From Tetrahymena elliotti 4EA (lineage: Eukaryota > Ciliophora > Oligohymenophorea > Hymenostomatida > Tetrahymenidae): 64,000 nucleotides of DNA. The stretch is taken from assembly GCA_000231825.2 (NCBI GenBank), contig JH720312.1, positions 471,718 to 535,717 of the forward strand, read 5' to 3'. The notes beneath the pieces are model-generated. The model was not told where the DNA came from and made no database searches. It worked only from the letters and a program-made list of their open reading frames with translations. The translations under genes were made by a program, and so were the position numbers. Positions 35,807-49,500 of the stretch are shown one piece after another (positions within the stretch are counted from its first letter, which is position 1; each line of letters begins with the position of its first letter).

Positions 35807-38117
35807 ATGTTTAGAAAATAAGATTTTAAGAAACTAGATCTTTTAGGATCTGGTAAAAAGCATACAAAGATTTTCAAAGTCTAGCATATGTAAACAGGCA
35901 AGATATACGCTTTAAAGGAAATAGAAGCTAAAACTTTGGACAAGTTGAATGAGTATAAAGAAGAGGCAGTCTAATTGTCAAAAGTTTAAAATTGCAACAA
36001 CGTTATCAAATTTCATGGATACTACTTTTCAGAAACTTAATATTAAACATTTCGCTTGGGAATTATTACAGAATTTATGGATCACAACACTAATTTAGAA
36101 ATGATATACAGAAAGCGTAAAAAATTAGGAATTTAATGGAAAGAATCAGAGCTTGTTACTGCCATGTTCTCTCTAATATCTGTATGTTCACTCCTTTAGT
36201 AAAAAGGTAAGCTTGTTAAATAATATTATGAATTTTTTTTTTGCTTAAATTTGAAAATTAAATATCATAGGCATTTGCCACAGAGATATTAAGCCTGCAA
36301 ATATATTTATAATGGAGAATGGAGAAGTAAAACTTATAGACTTTGGTGAGAGTAAAGATTATTTCTATGATCCTGAAGATGAATCGAAAAATACTTACAC
36401 TGTAAATATGCTTGATTTAAATAAATAGTTGTAAAATAATAAAATGTAGCAACATATAATTATTATCAAAGGGTTATTATGAATAAATGATTAAATTAAT
36501 AGTAATCCGTTAATAATTAAATGTTTAAACATTTTTAGCTAATTTTGCAAAATTAAAAGATGATTGATTGATTCCAAAAATAGATTCAATTAAATTTTCA
36601 AAACATTCTGTTAATTAATACTTATTAATTATATTTTACTATTTCTATAGATGGCTACAATTAGAGGAACTCCTCAATATCTCTCTCCTATATTATGGAA
36701 GGCACATGTTGTTGATGGTAATTCTCGTTATGTTGAGCACAACATATACAAATCAGATGTTTTTTCCAGTGGATTGCTTATCTACTAGCTTGCCGCTATT
36801 GAAGAAGTAACAGGTTTCAATAATAAGACTCCATAAACGGATGGAGAATAATTAATTAAGTAAGCACTCATTGAGTTAGAAAAGAAATACTCAAACTAAT
36901 TTGTAAATATTATTGCCCTTATGCTAATTTTTGAAGAAAGCGGTCGTCCAAGTTTTGTGGAAATTGAGTAATTATTTATTGAGCATGAGAACTAAGCTCG
37001 TGAAACTGCAAACTTAAAAGAACCTAAAAAGCGTAAACTAAATGAATACATTCGCATGTATAACCAATAATTCAACACTCTACTGAAATCCTAACCTATT
37101 GGTAGTTAATAATTATCTAAATCTAATCAACTAATTTAATAGCAATAAAATAATAACTTGTCAAAGTAAAGCAATAAAGAAAACTAAAATATTAATGGGG
37201 AAGCTAATGCAAATGGTAATTCTACAAGTACTAAGCCAGCCATTAATAAGGAAAACTATGGATAATTTTACAAAGAGTCAACCCTCATACTTAATGAAAA
37301 TTGTTATTGGTTTGAATTCGGAGGATCTTCTATTGGAAAATTTTCAATTCATAAATAAAAATGGAAAATAGCTTAAAATCCAGATAAAACTAATTTCCCA
37401 TATCACTTTTCTACTATTTACATTCCTGAATAAAAAGGATATTTCTTGCTTGGAGGGCAAAATAATATTAATTTTAGAACCTTTGTCAATGGAAAAATGG
37501 TTATTTCTAAAAACCCTATGCCAATCATTAAGAACTTCTTTCCAGCTGTTTATTATAGTCATCGAGTCTACACTTTTGGAGGATATGATTCTAACTAGAA
37601 AGTACAGCTATCTTCATGTGAATGCTATAACATTTAAGGAGATAAGTGGTAAGCAATTGGAGATCTAATTATTCCAAGAAGTTAAGCTGCAGCATGCAGA
37701 ATAAATGACAATGAAATACTCATATTTGGTGGTTACAATAAAGAAAAAGGAACACTTGACTCCATAGAAAGATACCTAATCAACGAAAACAAATTTGAAG
37801 TTACAAATATCAAGCTCCCTATTCCCTTGAGAAGATTTATGGTAGTCCGTGTCTCAAATAATAGTGCTCTCATTTTGGGAGGTCTAACTAAATTTTCAAA
37901 AGAATCATAAAAAGTGTTTAAGATAGAATATGATAAAAAAGAAATCATAGAATTAGAATCATTAGAAAAAGGCGGAGTTATAGAAAATGAAGTGCTTGTT
38001 GATAATGAAGATTATATGCATATATTTTTAGAACATGCAAATGGAACTTCTCCTCATTCTCATATAAAATATTTTTATGATCCAAAAGCGACTAGATATG
38101 TGACAAAGCAAGAGTGA
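35807..38117 (+). CDS. protein kinase fused to Kelch repeats
   Basis: Three exons: 35807-36206, 36271-36401, 36651-38117; GT-AG, phases agree, 665 aa. Residues of about 7-300 are a protein kinase. The Gly loop is loose (LGSGKKHTKIFKV). The ATP-binding Lys is in YALKEIE (Lys37), and HRDIKPAN (Asp139) and DFGES (Asp157) are intact. The segment GTPQYLSPI replaces the usual APE. The catalytic residues suggest activity, probably Ser/Thr, with NAK/GAK-like features in the first lobe. A Gln/Asn-rich linker follows. Residues of about 400-660 hold Kelch repeats with paired glycines: YFLLGGQNN, VYTFGGYDSN, EILIFGGYNKEK and ALILGGLTKF, forming a partial or small propeller for protein binding. No membrane segment. 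The substrate is unknown. Confidence 0.88.
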
Positions 38118-39042
38118 TTAAAAGGAAAAAAATAAAATTATATTGATATAAATACTAATTAATTAAAATCTTTATATATAATATCTTAAAATAATAATGA
38201 AATAGTATCATGCACCATAAAATCACAAATAATATATTTAAGGATTAACCAATAACTTCAAGTAAAATAATTTTGTAAAATATGAATATGTTTTATAAAT
38301 TTTAAATATATGTATATGTTTATACTATTGTTTGTAATTAAAAGTTATTCTTTCAATTTGTAATTCATTTTTATTTGCTAAACTAATAAGTTGAGAGTAT
38401 TAATTTCAATTTAAATGTGTTATCTATCATTTGGTAATCTAATTTTATCTAAAAAATATTTAAATACGATAAAGAATAAAATTTAAATATGAGCAGATAA
38501 CTAAGGATAGAAAGAAATTTTTTTTAAGGGTTAATTAGTTTTTAATTTATACCTTTCAATTTCTTAAAAGAAATTTTATAAAATGATTAAAATGTCAATC
38601 AAAGTGCTTTTTTATTAAAGATATTTAATTCAAGTAATATTTTCTGGTCCTTGAGTTAACAAAAAATAATTAATATGAACAAAATTTTCAAATAATAATT
38701 GAAAAGAAGCATTTTAATATTGAACGATGGTAAGTTTTTTTATTGAATTTTAATTTAAACCTTGATTTCTTTGATATTTTATGGAATCAAAATATTTTAA
38801 AAAATTCTTTTTTCAAATAAATAATGAAAATTTTTTTAAACTTCAATTAGATATCTTTTAAAAGTTAGTGGTAATTAGGAATTTATTTCTTGATTTGTTT
38901 GGATGATAATTAATACTTAAATACAATGATTTAATAAAAATTATTTAATAATATTGTTAAAAAACATTGAGTTATTTTTTATTTATATAATAGTTTGATA
39001 GTAATTTTTATCTAAATTTCTTTCAAGAAAAATAATTTTTTT
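38118..39042. other. convergent 3' spacer
   Basis: AT-rich DNA between the 3' ends of the kinase-Kelch gene and the first legumain-type gene. No coding frame; it must hold both poly(A) sites. Confidence 0.5.
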
Positions 39043-40652
39043 TCATTAGATGCTTTTGAAGTAACTCAAAAAGTCTACATTTGTATAGTACTTTTCTGTA
39101 CCACAATACTCGTAGAAGTGTTTTAATTCACTTAATTTCTCTTCAGGAACTCTTCCAAATACTTCTCTGAATTGGGAAATCAATTATTTGTAACAAGTGA
39201 AATTAGTTGTTTTATGGTTGCTCAAACCTAAAGTAGAGAAATCTATAGCGAATCTGTTGAATAATTTTTAGAATTTTTAGCTGTTTTCTAAGACTTTAGT
39301 AATTGCATTTAAGTTTTCTACAGTGGGATTTTTTTTGTACTTTTACTACAAGTATTACAATTAGACTTCTCTTGAGTCAATTACATTTAACTTTGTGTGT
39401 TCAAGAGCTTATTCATTCTTAAGATCTTCTTAAACTTAGATGAAAAATATTCTTTTGAAGAAATCAGAAATTGGCTAGATCAAATTATAGAAGTATGAAT
39501 TATGAGTTTATCCACTTAAGTAATCACCAACAGGTTCATACTTGAATGTAAGAGCTTTATTACCCCACTACATAACCTTAGAAAGATTAGTTGATTTCTT
39601 CACAACTAAGAATTACTTTTCAAGAGAGTAATGAGAAATGTTTTCGTGATTATCAGTGTCTTCCATCCAATTAACAGAGAATAAATCTCCCAAACATGAT
39701 CCGATGTTAACACCATTAATAACTGCAGCAGTACCACTTTTAATTAAAAAAATTATAAGCCCAAAAAATTATTTATTTTTTTAAAACAAAGTTTTAGATA
39801 AAAATTATTATTTCTGGAAATATTCTTTTTTTTGATTTTTCCTCAGTCCTGTTTTGATTTGAAGAAAATAATATTTTTTGATCTTTGCTTTAGAATTATC
39901 TGAATAAATTTTTATTTTTTTTAAATTACCAATAAGCAGCCCAAGAAGATTCAGTAGGACTAGCAGCAGAAAGGGCATAAATGTTGAGATTTTTAGAAAG
40001 ATCAACAAACATGGAACCAGATTCACATGCTTCCAAGTAATAGACTAATCTTTAGTATTTTTTGTTAGCATGCATATTTTCGAAGGTGGTTAACAAATCA
40101 TTAGCATAGAGTTCATCATTAGGGAAAGCAATCAAACCAGGGGCACCATGATCAAAGAATGATAAGAATACCTATTAAATTTTTGAAATAGTTATATTAA
40201 AATATTGCTTATCTCTCTCTAATTTTTTTAATTAAAAAAGTAAAAATAATTACATGATCTTCAGAACCTGATTCAAGAACTCTTCCGTTTCCTCCCTTAA
40301 CTTTATCCTTGTTACCTTCAAGAATAGCCAAGTAATTTTAAGGGGTAACATCATCTCCTTAGTAATCAATTACACAACCTTCATTGTAATCTATACCAGT
40401 ACCATTAACATCAGGCTTATTGAAAAGCTTTCCAGGGAAAGGGTTAGAAGAATCATTAGCAACATCATTATAAGACATAACAATAATATTTTTGGCATCA
40501 TATCCTTTCTTTAAAAGAGTATGATAAGCATGGCAGACATCAGCTTAATGTCTATAGTTATAGTATTGGTTTGATCCAGCAACCAAAACTGCATAGTTTG
40601 CAGCAAAAGCGCAAGACAAAAGGGCTAAGCCAAGAATGATTAATTTATTCAT
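39043..40652 (-). CDS. legumain-type asparaginyl endopeptidase (C13), copy A
   Basis: Three exons: 40652-40254, 40171-39930, 39736-39043; 444 aa. It opens with a signal peptide ([17 protein letters not shown]) and reads straight into the mature AVLVAGSN strand. C13 motifs are complete: [24 protein letters not shown], the catalytic His in FFDHGAPG (His141) and catalytic Cys in EACESGSM (Cys182). SVNWMEDTD follows. The enzyme would cleave after Asn, or act as a ligase, in an acidic vesicle. The C-terminal 200 residues correspond to the helical prodomain that keeps legumains inactive, with several NFT-type glycosylation sites. Codon use is ordinary AT-rich, unlike copy B. Both introns match copy B in position and phase, so the two are tandem duplicates. 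Confidence 0.92.
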
Positions 40653-41630
40653 AATTTTTTTGATTAAGAAATTATTTGATTTATAATTATTTCTAAAATT
40701 AATTCAACTTTTGGAAGAATTTCATACAATGATTTATTCTCAGAATTACATAACTTTTTGGTAACAAAATTGAGTGCCTAATTCTTATTAAAATCTGTAG
40801 AATCAGATTTAGAAGAAGAATCAACAAAGATGTATCAGAATCAAAGGTATCAAATGAGAGTTACTCTGAAATTAAAAATTATTTTAAGGATAGGTGATTT
40901 TTAAAAGAGTCAACTTTCTTACTAATAGCTTTAGATTGTTTTGAAAATAGAATTTTTCCAGAAATTATTATAAGATAATGATGTATTAATATTCATTCAT
41001 CTATTATAAATTGAAATTATCAACACCATTTAGTGATTTAAATAAATTCTTTTATTAATAAACCGCAAAAGTACAATTGATAAAATTTTACTCATTAAAT
41101 GGTTAATTAATCTTTTACTTATTTTTATTGTGTATTAAAACACACTAACCATCAAAAAATTTAAATAAAAAATAAACTTTAAGATGCTAGCTTACAATTA
41201 CTTTTATATTCTAATAACCTATTTATTTAAAAAAAATAAATGCTTTTACTAAATTTTGTTTAAAAAAACTTTTATTTAACTTTAAAAATTTGATTAAATT
41301 AATGATTATGATTCAAATAAAGTTAATCTCAGAATTATTCATTCAAACACAAAACTATTGAAAAGTTTATAAAAGTGTTACTTCAGCTAATAAAAACTTT
41401 TGATTAATTGCTTTTATCTACTGAAACAATAAACTAAGTAAGCAGACTAGTAAATAAATAAATACGTATAATTAAATATTTAATTTTGCTTGTTATTGTA
41501 ACAATATTAAAAAATACGAATATAAAAAATGAATTAATAAATGCAATGCATTTTTTATATAATTTATTTATATTAGTTATTTAAGCATTAGCTAATAATT
41601 CAATTTTAATTATCAATCAAAATACTCAAC
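40653..41630. other. spacer between the legumain-type genes
   Basis: Promoter side of copy A and 3' side of copy B. Runs of A and T, no coding frame, and no obvious repeat of the flanks that would mark the duplication boundary. Confidence 0.45.
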
Positions 41631-43191
41631 TCAACAGATTGATTAGAAGAAACCGAGAGTATTGACGGCAGCGAAACGTTCTTGACCGCAGAATTCGTAG
41701 AAGTACTTTAATTCACCTAACTTGGATTCAGGGATCTTACCGCAAGTGGTTTCGAATTAATCGATTAAGTTAGCATAACAAGTGAAGTTAGTGGTTAAAG
41801 CATTGGATTAACCTCTTAAGACGAACTTTTCAGCGAATTAGACGAACTTTCTAGCGAACTTTTCAACTAACTTAAGAGCATTAGTGAGTTCAGCAAAGTT
41901 TTCAGCAGTAGGTTGAGATTGGAACTTGTTAAGTAAGTAGTTAAGAGAAGCTTCTCTGGAGTTAAGAAGACCCTTCTTGGTTTGGTTGAAGATGTTTTCT
42001 TAGTTACCGTAAGAGAAGATAGCTCTAAGGTAGTTGTTAAGCTTCTTGGGAGTAGTGTTTCCACTCAAGTAGTCACCAACAGGTTCACTGATGAAGTCGA
42101 GGTCACCCCATTGCATAACTTAAGATTAAGTGGTTAAGTTCTTAACAACAGCGAATTATTCTTGGAGGGAGTAGTCAGAGAGATCAGTGTGAGCATCAGT
42201 GTCTTCCAACCAGTTGACGGAGAACAAATCACCCAAGCATGAACCGATGTTCTTGTTGTTAACAACAGCATCGCTACCACTATTTTATTATAAAATAAAT
42301 TATTAATCACCAAACTCAAAATATTTATTAAATAATAATCAAAAGTAGCTTTTAATTAATTAAAAGATTTGGTTTTACAAACTAATTCCTTGTTTACAAT
42401 TTATGTCAAAAAAAGATTTAAATGAAGTTGAAAGATAAATTACCAATAAGCAGCCCAAGAGGACTCATCGGGACTAGCAGCAGAGACAGCATAGATGTTG
42501 AGGTTAGCAGGTAAGTTCTAGAACATAGAACCAGATTCACAGGCTTCTAAGTAGTAGACTAATCTAGCATACTTTTGGTTGTTGTACATGAAGACGAAAG
42601 CATCTTGTAAATCCTTAGCATAGAGATATTAGCTGGGGAAAGCAATCAAACCAGGGGCACCGTGATCGAAGAAAGACAAGAAAACCTTTTATTTAAATTA
42701 AAGAGTTTAGATTATTTATGTCATTTTTAAATAAGACAAGTGTTTTATTTTGTCTAAGAAAATTGTATAAAAATATAAATATTTGTTACGTGATCATCAG
42801 GACCAGATTCAAGAACTCTCTTGTTTCCACCTTTAACTTTATCCTTTTAGCCCTTAATGACAGCAAGATAGTTAGCAGGGGTAACATCCTTGCCTTCGTA
42901 ATCGATAACGCAACCTTCGTTAACATTGACACCAGGGTTTTTGTAGGTAGGCTTGTTGAAGAGGGTGCCCTTGAAGGGGTTAGATCTGTTGTTAGCAACA
43001 TCATTGTATGAGAAAACGATGATATTGTTAGCACTATATCCCTTAGCTAAGAGAGTGTGATAAGCGTGGCAAACATCAGATTGATGTCTGTAGTTGCCAT
43101 AACCATTAGAACCAGCAACCAAGACGGCGTAGTTGTCGGCCATGACACCAGCGAAAAGGGTGACCAAAGCGATTAAAACGAGTTTGTTCAT
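41631..43191 (-). CDS. legumain-type asparaginyl endopeptidase (C13), copy B
   Basis: Three exons: 43191-42790, 42685-42444, 42279-41631; 430 aa. Signal peptide MNKLVLIALVTLFAGVMA, then [20 protein letters not shown]. The catalytic His142 (FFDHGAPG) and Cys183 (EACESGSM) are intact, and the substrate-pocket context matches copy A. The C-terminal helical prodomain begins after SVNWLEDTDAH and ends QSIC. The coding sequence stands out: codons such as TTC, AAC, AAG, GGT, GTC and ACC dominate, and local GC is well above the surroundings. In Tetrahymena that bias marks highly expressed genes, so this is likely the major lysosomal or secreted protease of the pair. Several NFT and NLT glycosylation sites are present. 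Confidence 0.93.
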
Positions 43192-44160
43192 TTCAATGTA
43201 TTTTTTAATAATTTTTGAATCTATTTACAAATAATTGATTTGAAGTATGTTTGATGAGATGTATTTAAAAAAGTTGTTTAATAGAAACAAATATCATTGA
43301 TTGATGTGAATTAATTAATCTGAAAGTAAAATTCTTTTTAAGAGAAATTTATGATGAGTAATTAATCTTGAAAATATGGTATTAGTATAAACAAAAACTT
43401 TTAAGCTTCTAATTTTCATTCAAAAGGCTAATTAAATCTTTTATTAACTCAAATAAATGTTTATTCACAAAATCAATTGATATTTTCAATTAATAATTTA
43501 ATCATTTGTCTTGTCAGAGATTTTGATCAATAGAACCTCAGGCAAAGCGTCTCTTTATTTTAATGAAAGATAGAAAAAAATTCTTTTATTAACTTCTAAA
43601 TAGAAAGTTAGATTGTCAAATGAATAGACAATGAATTTATAAAAAATTCAATTTATCTACTTAAATACATGTCGAATTTTTATTTTAAAATTACATTTCT
43701 GGTTAAGTTATATTTGATACATCAAAAAAGATCTAAAGGAATAAATATCTTTCTTAATAGCATGAAATTCTTTTATTAATGATCCACAAAAATTTTGCAC
43801 AATCTCAACATTATTTAATTTAATGTGATTTTGTGTTTTTAAAAATATCTTTGAGAATGAATTTTCAATGAGTGTTTTGTACAGTCCCCAAAATAGAAAA
43901 AAAGTTAAAATTATTTAAATATAACTAAGCTTTCAAAATGGTTTCAATTATGGTTACTCTCAAAATACAAGACTTAACGTTCTGATTAATTCATTAACCA
44001 CCAAATAAAGCATTTATTTTTGTTTAAAATTAATTATTTCGAGTCTTCAGTTTATAACTGACTTTGCAAAAAAAATCTTTCAAGAAAATGATTGAAAAAT
44101 TTTAGCATTTAAATAAAAAAATTTGTAATCCTTTTTATTATTTTTCCCCTAATATTTTAA
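43192..44160. other. AT-rich spacer upstream of legumain-type copy B
   Basis: Holds the presumed strong promoter of copy B. No element is identifiable and no coding frame is supported. Confidence 0.4.
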
Positions 44161-44316
44161 TCATAATACAATTTCATTCAAATTAGGATTCGAAAAATTA
44201 ATTTCTTTTATATCCCTTTGAAATCCATTTTTGATGCTATCAGAAAAAATAGATATCTAAAATTCTGCTTATTGAATTTCTTTACACAGTTTATCTATTT
44301 CAGATGTAGTAACTTT
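44161..44316 (-). other. isolated exon-like open stretch
   Basis: After an AG (44317-44318 on the minus strand), 51 codons run to TGA with protein-like content (SEIDKLCKEIQQAEF, SIFSDSIKNGFQRD). I could not find a partner exon or a start. It may be the last exon of an unrecognised small gene or the trace of a lost one. Confidence 0.25.
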
Positions 44317-45235
44317 CTAGAATTAAAATAATTATTTTACATTTTCTCATAATTATATATGAATGGAAATATTTTAAAAAGATCAAAGTTTTTATTATTT
44401 TATTAAGGTTAATAAATAATGTTTACATAAAAATACTAACAAAATTTGGTTGAATTTGCTTTGTGTAAATTAGTTTTAAAATAATTGTAACTTTTAAACT
44501 TTTAATAATTTGAGATAAAATTAATTTTTACTAAAATTAGGAACTTCTTTTATTAATAATTTTTCATAATTTAAAATAATCAAATAAATAATTGAAAAAT
44601 TTAAAAAGTTCCATAAAAATAAATATTATAAAATATTAATTTCATAGCAGACAGAATATTTGATATTTATTATCTTAATAAAAATTAATTTATTCCTTAT
44701 TTCTTTTAAGATAGTTTTAATAATAATAAATATTTCATTAATAATAATTTTAACTTCAACACACTATCAATTAATTGTTTAGATATTTATATATTTCTAC
44801 ATTTATTAATATGTCTCTGAAATAATAGTAAAATAAATAGCTTTTATTTTTTGAAAATCTATTTTTATTTTAAAATTTTTTAACTAAAACATGAATCAAA
44901 CACAAGAATTGAAAATAAAAAAGTATTGAAATTGAAATCAATTTACAGAGTAGTCTTTAAATTTTGTTTATATATATTGATAATATATGATTTCATAAAG
45001 AAAATATTTCATAGAATTTAATTTTGCAAAATTATTTTTTATCAATTTTTTTGTGGAGTTTTTTAAGTTTTTTATTTTTAAAAACTGAAATTTTGTTAAT
45101 AAGATTATTTATTTAGTTAGTTAGTGAGTGAGTAATAACCACCCAGAATTCAAAGTAGTTTAGTTTATTGATTAACTTAGTATTCTAATTAATGTTATTA
45201 AGATTTATCTAAGTCTTTTCAATGTTTCGTAAGAT
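44317..45235. other. AT-rich spacer downstream of the Rab gene
   Basis: Very A/T-rich and without a supported frame. A short TTAGTTAGTTAGTGAGTGAG run lies near 45113-45133. Confidence 0.4.
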
Positions 45236-46050
45236 TCAAGAGCAGCAACTATCTGACTCTGTTTTGTTTCTTGGGCTTTTTTATACTTATAATTAAAGAG
45301 CTTATTGCTACTCTTATCTTCTTATTTAATCAGGGGACCTTATGATAGAATTATCCAAGTCTTATTTTTAATCAGTTTGTAAATTAACTAAATCACTAAA
45401 GAATTTATTAACTATATCCTCAGCTATTTGCTAAAAAGCTTGCTAAATACCCTCATTACTTTTAGCTGATGTCTCAAAATACTAAATATTATTTTCCTTC
45501 ACCAAATTTTAAATTTCTTGCTTAGGAATTTGATTTTAAGATATGTCACATTTATTTCCAAGGAGAATTCTACATGCTTCTGATCCTGAGAATTATTTTA
45601 TATTTTCAATCCAATTAGAGAGTGTTTTAAAAGTTTTTGGATCAGTTAAATCAAAAACTAAAATAATTCCCATAGCTCCTTTATAAAAATTTTATGTAAT
45701 TGCTCTAAATCTCTCTTATCCAGCGGTATCCCAAATTTAAAGCTTTATATCCTATCCTTTTACACATAATTTCTTAAATCTATAATCTATCCCTATTTTA
45801 TATCAAGATAAGTATAAACTTTTTTTATTAAGATGATGCTATGAAAACGCTTATATCTGTATAGTTTATTATTGCTAAAACTTATTTTCTTGTTAATATT
45901 TGAAATGAAAAGATTACCTAATGTAGGAATCATACTTTCTTAAAATGACCCTTCAGTGTATCTGGTCAAAATAGATGTTTTACCAACTTTTTACTCTCCT
46001 ATAACCAAAACCTTTGCTATGATGTCTTTTTTAGCTTCTTTTTAGTGCAT
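45236..46050 (-). CDS. Rab-family small GTPase
   Basis: Two exons: 46050-45918 and 45792-45236; 229 aa. All G-box motifs are present: P-loop GEQKVGKTS at 18-26, switch I Thr in MIPTLG, DTAGQ at 66-70, GNKCD and ETSAK. The switch II Gln is encoded by TAA. The C-terminus is CCS, a Rab-type double-Cys prenylation end, so the protein is membrane-anchored and works in vesicle traffic. RabF-like YRFKKL and LQIWDTAGQERF segments place it in the Rab rather than Ras or Rho families. The subfamily is not clear. The Gln-rich C-terminal linker is longer than usual. The start is the only ATG ahead of the P-loop in frame. Confidence 0.93.
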
Positions 46051-46565
46051 TATGGTCTTTTCTTTTATACTTCTTACTAATTTATGATTTTGTGGCTTAT
46101 TTACTAATAAGCTGTTGCTTCTTTAAGAAAAATATCAACTTTTTTGGTTTTATTGGAATTAGGTTGCTAATTTTTAATCTTTAATTGATAGTTTATAAAT
46201 TTTAAAGTAAGGTATATAAATCCTGAAAATAAAAATGTAATAGATATATACTGATCCTATTCTTACAAACATCAAATTGATTTGTGAAAACATGAATATT
46301 TACAATAAATTAATATTAAATTCTCAGCATTAAATAATCATTCTGTTTAGTTAAATATTTTATTTTTTATAATAATCTCCATTGATTAAAATTATAAAAG
46401 TTTTATTTTTGTATTAATTATGGAAAAAAAGATATTTTTAATTTACATATTTTTATTTAGTATTTTAGTTTATTTTATTATTTTTTCTTTTTTAAGCTCA
46501 TCTTATTTGTATTTATTAGTTTATCATTCTTATTCCTCATACGAGTAAATTTTTTTGTTCTTTTA
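46051..46565. other. spacer between the Rab gene and the PAS receptor gene
   Basis: AT-rich, upstream of the Rab start and downstream of the receptor's stop. No feature. Confidence 0.45.
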
Positions 46566-49500
46566 TCAACCTTCTAAAGCATTTTTTATGAGGTTGATTG
46601 TTGTCTAATCTTCTTGTAAGCGCTTATATGGCATTAAGTGAACTGTTTTTTTAATCAGGAAAAATCTTCTATAAATGTTCTTATAGACTGAAAAGCAGAC
46701 AATTACAAAAGCAAAGGCATAAAAAATACCACCTAGAGAATAAATCAAAATGATTTGTGTTGTATATGAGTTTATGAGGGTTTTTATGTCACTTAGCATT
46801 TTTTATTATATTTCTAGTAAAATTATGAATGTTAACTATATTACTTGAAGCTAGTTTTCATATTCAAGTAACTAAATGCTATCAATAACGAGCTTATCAC
46901 TCCATTGACTGATTTACTTTTATCCTACATCATCTGATATCTTACTAATCACTACATTTAAACCTTATCGCATAACAGAGTTCATAGCCTTTTAACACAG
47001 TTAAACTTACAAGCTCGAAAATATAGAATTTTATTCACATAAGTCTGAATTTTGAATTTATGAAATGTATGAGTTGAAGCTGCTACTGTAAATATTTTTT
47101 TCTGTCAAAAAAAGAAAATCAGATTAGAAAAACTTAGTGAATGATTCAAGATCTTGGACTCTATGAGCATCAAGCTTTGATACAAAAGAATCTTCTAAAA
47201 GACCATCCTTAGATTTAAAAATTCTGATTACTCTTTATGTAAAAACTTAGTCTGAAGCATATGCAAAAGATGAATATTTTTAAAGAGAAAAAGCATATTT
47301 CTGGTAGGTATCCAGAGCAGGATTCAATGAACTATTAAATTTAGATATTATAGAGAAGGCCTTTTTTAAGAAAAATAAAATTAATTTTATAAAAGAGTTT
47401 GTTGTTTGTATTTTGTATCAATCCTTCATAATTTATAAAGTTATTTGATAAGTAAAATAGTCAATAAAAACTAAATAATTACTATTATAAATATTGTTAT
47501 GGAGAATAAAAATAGGCCTGTGAAGTACAAAGCAAAGTGATAGAGCTTAATTCTTGGATGATTTATTCTCTATGATAGCATGTAGTTTTTTTTCATGTGA
47601 TTCTTTTAAGTTTTATTCTTAACCTACTAATTAAAATGACTGGATATTCCCAAATCCTCATTCTAAATCTAATTAATATCAAAATTAGTATATTTAATAC
47701 TCAAATACTTTTCATCAACTGACTTCATTAACTACACAATAAATTTACAAAGTATTATTTCTTATTCGGCTTCTTTTTCTGTCATTCTTGATACACTTAG
47801 TAAAACACCTTTAACATAGATAGAATATCTCCAAAAAGGATATATGAGCATAGCAAAACAAAATAAAAGCAAACAACAAGAAACGATAATGAAATTCTGA
47901 TTTAAGTAATCAATACTAGATTCTATTGAGCTAATCTCTGAACTAGTTCCAGGTAATATCTAATTTAAAACAACATCTTCAATGGGATAATAGTTCATTT
48001 TCAAGTTGTATATTTCATCAAAATATAATCTAATATTTTTCTTTTAAAAAAATAATTTAAGTAAAACAATTATTATTTTAACACAATTAATAAAATTAAA
48101 AAAATGAATTTAGCCCACCCTACTGATGTAATATTAAATACTCAAAATTTAATGGAAATTTTTTTGTAAAATTTATTGGGGTTTAAATTATTTAAGATTC
48201 AAAATTTTTATCAGCTTTTATAATTTTTCCACTTGAAAAGATGTTCATTTTCAAATTTGGAATTAGAAATAATAAAAAAATTCTAAATAAATTGTAATAC
48301 CTGTGGAACTTTACTGAAATAGTAAATGTTTTCAAAAACAAATTTAATTGATTCAAAAAAATAAAGACTTTATAGAGTTTAAGTGCCATTACTTTAAATA
48401 CTTGCTTCAATAATAGTAGAAAGATACTTATTCTAGAAACTATAATGGACACTCTAATCAATTATACCAAAGATATTAGATTAAAGATATTTCAAAGAAC
48501 TTGCTTAAATTTCAGAACTGAGTTCTAGATATTACGAAGTAAAATTAATCATTTTTTCGTTGCTGAAGGAAAATGCATCTATACCTAGAAGACTTTATGA
48601 ATATGGAGTTAGAACTTGTATAGAAATATCAAGCTAGTTAGTCAGATTATTTAATGTTGAATATTATGAGTTGAATATTAAGCATACTATAGCACATACC
48701 AAACAGAAAAATAGGAGCTAGAATCCTATAACTTAGAAAAATAGACTCATAAAAAAGGGCATTTTTTTACTTTGTGCTGAGTAATAAATTCTCTATATCG
48801 TAGTGCTTATTTGACTACTCTAGCTGGATGCTACACTGTTTGCATTCTAGTTACCTGCAGTAGGTTTTAATTTCACTTCTTCTTTTAATGTACTTTCCTC
48901 ATCAAAGCTCAATTATTAGTCAACCTTTTCTAAAGAAGGTCCTTCCTATTATTAAGTGAATAATTTTAAAATGAACAATAAGTATAAATTAAGGTTACCG
49001 ATTCTATATCAGCATTATTTTGATTTGGTTTATGATGAGAGTACCTTGTCGATTCTCTAAGTAATTATAAATTTATCATCACAGGATTACCATCTTTCTC
49101 ATAAGACGATCCCCTGGTAAGAACTTACTGGCTATTGAATAGATAATTAGCTCTACTTTTTGACTTCTCATTATTGTCATAATCTTATTCTTCATTGTTT
49201 TAAGAATTTTATATAGCTCTTGAGTTATATGCATCAGTCTCTGTTATGTTGTTAACCTATGCAGTTATATTAATTGTATCATTGTTGTCAAAGTTTATTG
49301 TTTTGCCATCTTACGCAAGAGGTGAATTTTTGTTAGTAAAACACTGATTTGATTCAGTCTAAAGATTTTCTGTAGCAAATTACTAAGTAATCAAGTGATT
49401 TTAACTCTCTATTCTGTTAAATGAGTTGCATGTTTTGTCATTTTCACTGTCATTATAGTGTTCTTGAATTATTGACATTCTATTTTTTTTTTAAGTTGTA

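Noticed and set aside
42718..43011. 97-codon plus-strand ORF and overlapping minus-strand ORF at 42786-43034
   Set aside because: Both are alternative frames of legumain-type copy B exon 1, where strong codon bias creates long spurious frames.
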